The position numbers and the translations under genes were made by a program. The notes below the pieces were generated by a model. It had not been told where the DNA came from. It made no database searches and saw nothing but the letters and a program-made list of their open reading frames with translations. Below, piece by piece: positions 60,121-64,000 of a stretch of 64,000 bases of DNA (the stretch's first letter is position 1; each line of letters starts with the position of its first letter). This DNA comes from Paracentrotus lividus. Taxonomy: Eukaryota; Echinodermata; Echinoidea; Camarodonta; Echinidae. The stretch lies in assembly GCA_940671915.1 (NCBI GenBank), contig CALNVZ010002100.1:3198896-3262895 (forward strand). The letters are read 5' to 3'.

Positions 60121-63100
60121 TAGTTAGAATTCAGGATCAATGATTCTTGCATTAAGTTACACTATATTAAATGGGTGGAACCTCTAGAATTTGCATCTTC
60201 ATTCATCTCACATCTCTGTCCGTATGCTCAATGAACCTTTTACTTTTCTTTTTTAACCTGATATCAAGTATTTGGACTTCTCGCTGCCAAAGCCCCCCCC
60301 AGTCATTCTCTAGCTTTTCTCCCCCTTAAGTTCACTATCGACCCCTGTGACGCTTCAGTCTACCTCTCCCATCACTGTCACGCGCAAGTATTACATTTCA
60401 ATGAATAACTTGGCTCAAGTTATACGCGACAGAAGAGCAAGGATATCAAGAAAGAAAGATATAAGATCAAGGTCGAGCTCAGTCGAGGGATCGCTTTTTT
60501 CCGATGAACCGTCTTGTGTCGTGTTGATAAGGCGCAAATACACAACGAGTTTGTAGCTGCCAAGGTATATCATGCTTCGGAACATCTTCAAACGTCCTTT
60601 CGGGGTTCCTCCTCCTTTTGGCGGGCTCTGAACATCTCAAACGAATTTGACTGTTCCGAGGTCCTCAAGGGTTTCTCTTCCTTGAGGATCAGCCAAAGAG
60701 ATACATCTTGGTCATGACGTCAGAAGATAACTTTTAAATGCCTAAAGGGTTTTGAGTCGTCTGTCATAAAATGGAACTCGGCCGACAAACGCTAATAGCG
60801 TCAAACCAAGATCAATATAAACATCGCAGGCTGAAAAAAGTAACCACGTTGAATTTAATTATTTATTTTATTTATTAATACATCTTAAGGCCTATTGCTG
60901 AATTTTAAGACGGACGAATGGGCTACATCCTTGTTTCGTGTGGGTAAAAAACAAAAAAAAAACGGATAATTTATTGCACTCAGCCTGAATGGTCAATGCT
61001 AATTTTTCACATTTTTTTTATCATGTTTCACAATGTCAAAGATAACCAGTCTGTTGGCTCTTACGGATATCTAAAATAATTAGGAAGAAAACATTCCTAG
61101 CTTTAATATAGTGACTGAAAAGAGACCGCCCAAATAGTTCACAAAGATTTCCCATCGTAAGATGTTAGACCATCATCGGAGCGCATCCCCTCAGATCAAC
61201 CTCTGAGGAATGGCAGAATGATCTCGTTGTCTGGGTATTGATCTCAGGTGTCGTGTTAGAATGTTGGAAGGTGTGTTCGGGGGTGAAGCTGGGTAGATAT
61301 GCAATACCTTCTGAGTGCATGACATGATAAGGTATCTTCTTCTTTTCTTACAAGGTATCATGTCACCAAACGCAACGTGCAGTAACACAGAGAAAGAAAC
61401 CATACGATATATTTAAATATGAATATATAAGTTATGGATATAATAATATATATATATATTTATATTATAATATATATAATAGATTCATGCAGTATAATTT
61501 TGGGGATTTAACATGGGTTCACGATGAATAATTCACGTTTGCAGGCGTTATGAAAATACTTTCAGGCGGAATCTGGTCAATGTTAACGTGTTAATGTAGG
61601 CCTCGTAATTACAATGGTTTTTTAACTATTGTCTGGAAAAGGCAGCACTAATCAAAACAAATAATGGATAATTATTTTTAATAAAGACCTTGCCACCTAC
61701 AATATAGATAAATCACTGAATAAATAACGTTGTGGGTAATTTATAATACGCGATAATTGGTAAGCAACAACCTACCCTCTGTTTCTTTAAGAAGATTTGA
61801 GATATGGGTGTAATTGTTTAAATATCAAAAGCAGAAGTAAGAAATGTAAAGTGTAGAGACGTAATAATGTTGCCAATGCATGATTATGATATGTATCAGT
61901 TTAGTGTTCATCATGTGACTATTGTATTTTAATGACGCATTGTACGAAAAAAAACAGTAGCTCGTTTCTCCACAAAACATTTTGAAGTCACGGTTATTTT
62001 CAGCACTGTCTGTGCTGTCATCCAACGTGAACACCGATAATGTGACAAATGTACTAAAAACCTTGTCATTATAGTCGGAATAATGTTTTTAAAGAGTATT
62101 TTTTGAAACTGAGTTATTGGTATTAGGTCTAGGAAAGAATAATGCATTGACGTATGAGAAGAGAGGGGGGCATTATACTTTTATCCACTGCACGTATATT
62201 CTAACTGCGTCATGAAGTGCAGATATCCTGCCGGCCCTTGAAAAAGAAGCAGGTACTGCGTGAAGATGCTGTCTATACAGTAAGATAAGAAATGATGAAA
62301 GAATAGAGAGATCAGAGAGAGAGAGTTGTGAAGCAGATGGGATTAAGGGCGGGGGGGGGTTATTAAATCAAATCATCTTCTAGGCGATATGTGGATTTAA
62401 TAATGCAACCAATATTGAATAAGTGTGATGAAAACAAGAAAATAAAACAAAATACGCATATTGAGCCTGGTTATTCCCAATAACTCTTCAGAATACACAA
62501 TTCTTTTTTAAATTTTCTTTTTGACCAAGGAATTCAGTGCTCAATCTTATTGCATGATACTGATTTTGCAACCACATTAATATACCATAACCAATGACGC
62601 TTTAATATCAAGCCATTTATTAGCTCCATTTTAAAACAAAAGCTACTATAGCTCACAATTATAGCATACCCTTTCTGTCCCCTGTCTTTTTCGTTCAGAA
62701 CTGAGTCAATTTGTCGGTGCGGGTCATGATTTATTTCAATAATTCATGATTAAAATGCTAATAATAACCTGCGTTAATTGGCTCTGTCGCTAATCCCATA
62801 GCCGTCGTAAGTCAGCTATTATCGACCGCTGTAAGAATATATGCACAACATAACGCCCTGGATTTATAGATGCAAGGGGGAAACTCATTCCCGCTTACAA
62901 ACCGGGGACTTGCTAATTATAGAGTCATGCCAATATACTCGTCAACCGACGAACGTTTCTAATTCAAATGGCAGACGAATATCATTTAATTTCTTTGTCC
63001 CCTTCTCAGACGTTTTCTGATGTCCGAACTTTCTCCGGGTTTACGAGTTCCTTCGTTCCGGTTTGTGGTGTACATTTCACCAAATAAGCATGAATATACA

Positions 63101-64000
63101 ATAACTAAAGGATGATTAAATGATACATCTGGTAACAATGTTCAGTACCTCGACTTAGTAGATGAAACAGAAATAAAATAAGACGAAGTTCTTTGTCGCC
63201 CTTTCAGTCGTTTCCTGATGTCCGAACTTATCTTCAGTTGACGAATCGCCCGTTTCTGTTTGTGGGTGACATTTCAACCGAAATTAAGCATGAAATATAT
63301 ATTTTTTTTAATGACACAATTGCATAACATGTTTAGTATCCTACTGAGTACATTAAATAGAAAATGGGTAAGAACAGAAAGCGAATATTCTTTGTTGTGA
63401 AAATGATAATCGCTTGTGATTGGCGCACAAGAGGTGATCACGTGTCTAGATATATCATTGGTTGGTCAGACGGTTAGATGCGTAGGGAAAAATTGAGAGG
63501 GCAGGAAGTTAGGATTACAACCATTATAACGTTATTAACTGAAAGACGATAATTCTTTGTCTTTTCATGAGGCATAATGGTTCAAAATATCATTTTTCAT
63601 CCCCAAAAGATTAAATGTATATATCACTTCAGATGTGACAAAGAAAATAATTGGCCCTGGTCGTCCATGATTTGACAGGGTGTAGGCCCTATACACAAGC
63701 AGTCCCCGTACTGTTTGGTCCCATTAGAAACAATCGAAACCTTTAGAATTGTTGTTTCTGACGTCATGATCCGGAATAAGCTTAATGCTTGTTCAATTAT
63801 TAATACATCCATTCTTGTTTTTGCCATATACCAATTTCAAAGAATAATCAAATAAAAGTGCTCTAATATGGGTGTTTCGCCCGGCCCAATTTCTGTTTTT
63901 GTCAATCAATAATTATTGCATATTAGAGGCATCATTTTCGGAAAAAACGCTGGCTACATTCGAAATGTTGCCCAGTTCAAAATCGTATTCAATCCATCAA
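60121..64000. other. Right-arm mirror of 42017-45660
   Basis: This contains the reverse complement of the left-arm intergenic sequence, including the TA tract (about 61405-61490), the CT/GA tract (about 62300-62360) and the 185-bp tandem pair (about 62990-63365). No gene is recognised. Confidence 0.6.

Larger units (their letters stand above)
53885..64000 (-). repeat. Giant inverted repeat, right arm (continues beyond window)
   Basis: This arm is the reverse complement of 42017-51906, with many one-base differences. Over the same landmarks it is about 7 per cent longer than the left arm (10.1 kb against 9.45 kb after removing the gap-associated duplication), so it contains extra inserted bases. 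The palindromic element, the TA tract, the 185-bp tandem pair and the candidate Cys-rich exon recur here in inverted orientation. None is counted as a separate gene. Confidence 0.95.

Overview
The window is eukaryotic, AT-rich and mostly non-coding, with spliced gene structure, LTR and tRNA-derived retroelements, and several palindromic inverted-repeat elements. A PIM-type kinase, the recurrent TAGGCCTA-like words and a Ty3/gypsy element point to a marine invertebrate, most likely an echinoderm. That taxon call is an inference and was not tested by any search. There are no operons, bacterial genes or CRISPR arrays.

Layout. Positions 1-7385 are intergenic and hold two inverted-repeat elements (336-600 and 756-1715) and a 92-base poly-A run. 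Positions 7386-17917 are one minus-strand Ty3/gypsy retrotransposon with 1.5-kb LTRs. Its coding order is leader ORF, gag, protease, reverse transcriptase, RNase H, integrase. Its gag appears to begin with an RRM RNA-binding domain, followed by a capsid-like stretch and a CCHC knuckle, an arrangement like that of the PNMA family. Positions 17918-23184 are intergenic with a palindromic element and one candidate Cys-rich exon. Positions 23185-38456 are a 7.6-kb segment present twice in direct orientation, with exactly 25 Ns between the copies. Positions 38457-42016 are intergenic and contain a tRNA-derived SINE.

From 42017 to the end the sequence is a giant inverted repeat. The left arm (42017 to about 51906) and right arm (about 53885 to 64000, running out of the window) flank a 2-kb unique centre. 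The centre carries three exons of a PIM-family Ser/Thr kinase on the minus strand. The kinase's last exon lies in the left arm and is copied in inverted orientation in the right arm. The left copy of that exon is interrupted by a second 25-N gap, again flanked by a direct duplication (416 bases). The kinase's 5' end is absent: the fold-back begins where its upstream exon should lie.

The paired copies of every duplicated segment differ largely by one-base insertions and deletions, the pattern expected of uncorrected long reads. The two direct duplications abut their N gaps exactly, so they look like overlapping contig ends that were not merged. The inverted repeat may be a fold-back chimera or a real palindrome. 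Frameshifts in the kinase and retrotransposon should therefore not be read as proof of pseudogenes. I found no convincing new multi-gene system. The most biologically interesting item is the RRM-containing gag with its extra leader ORF.
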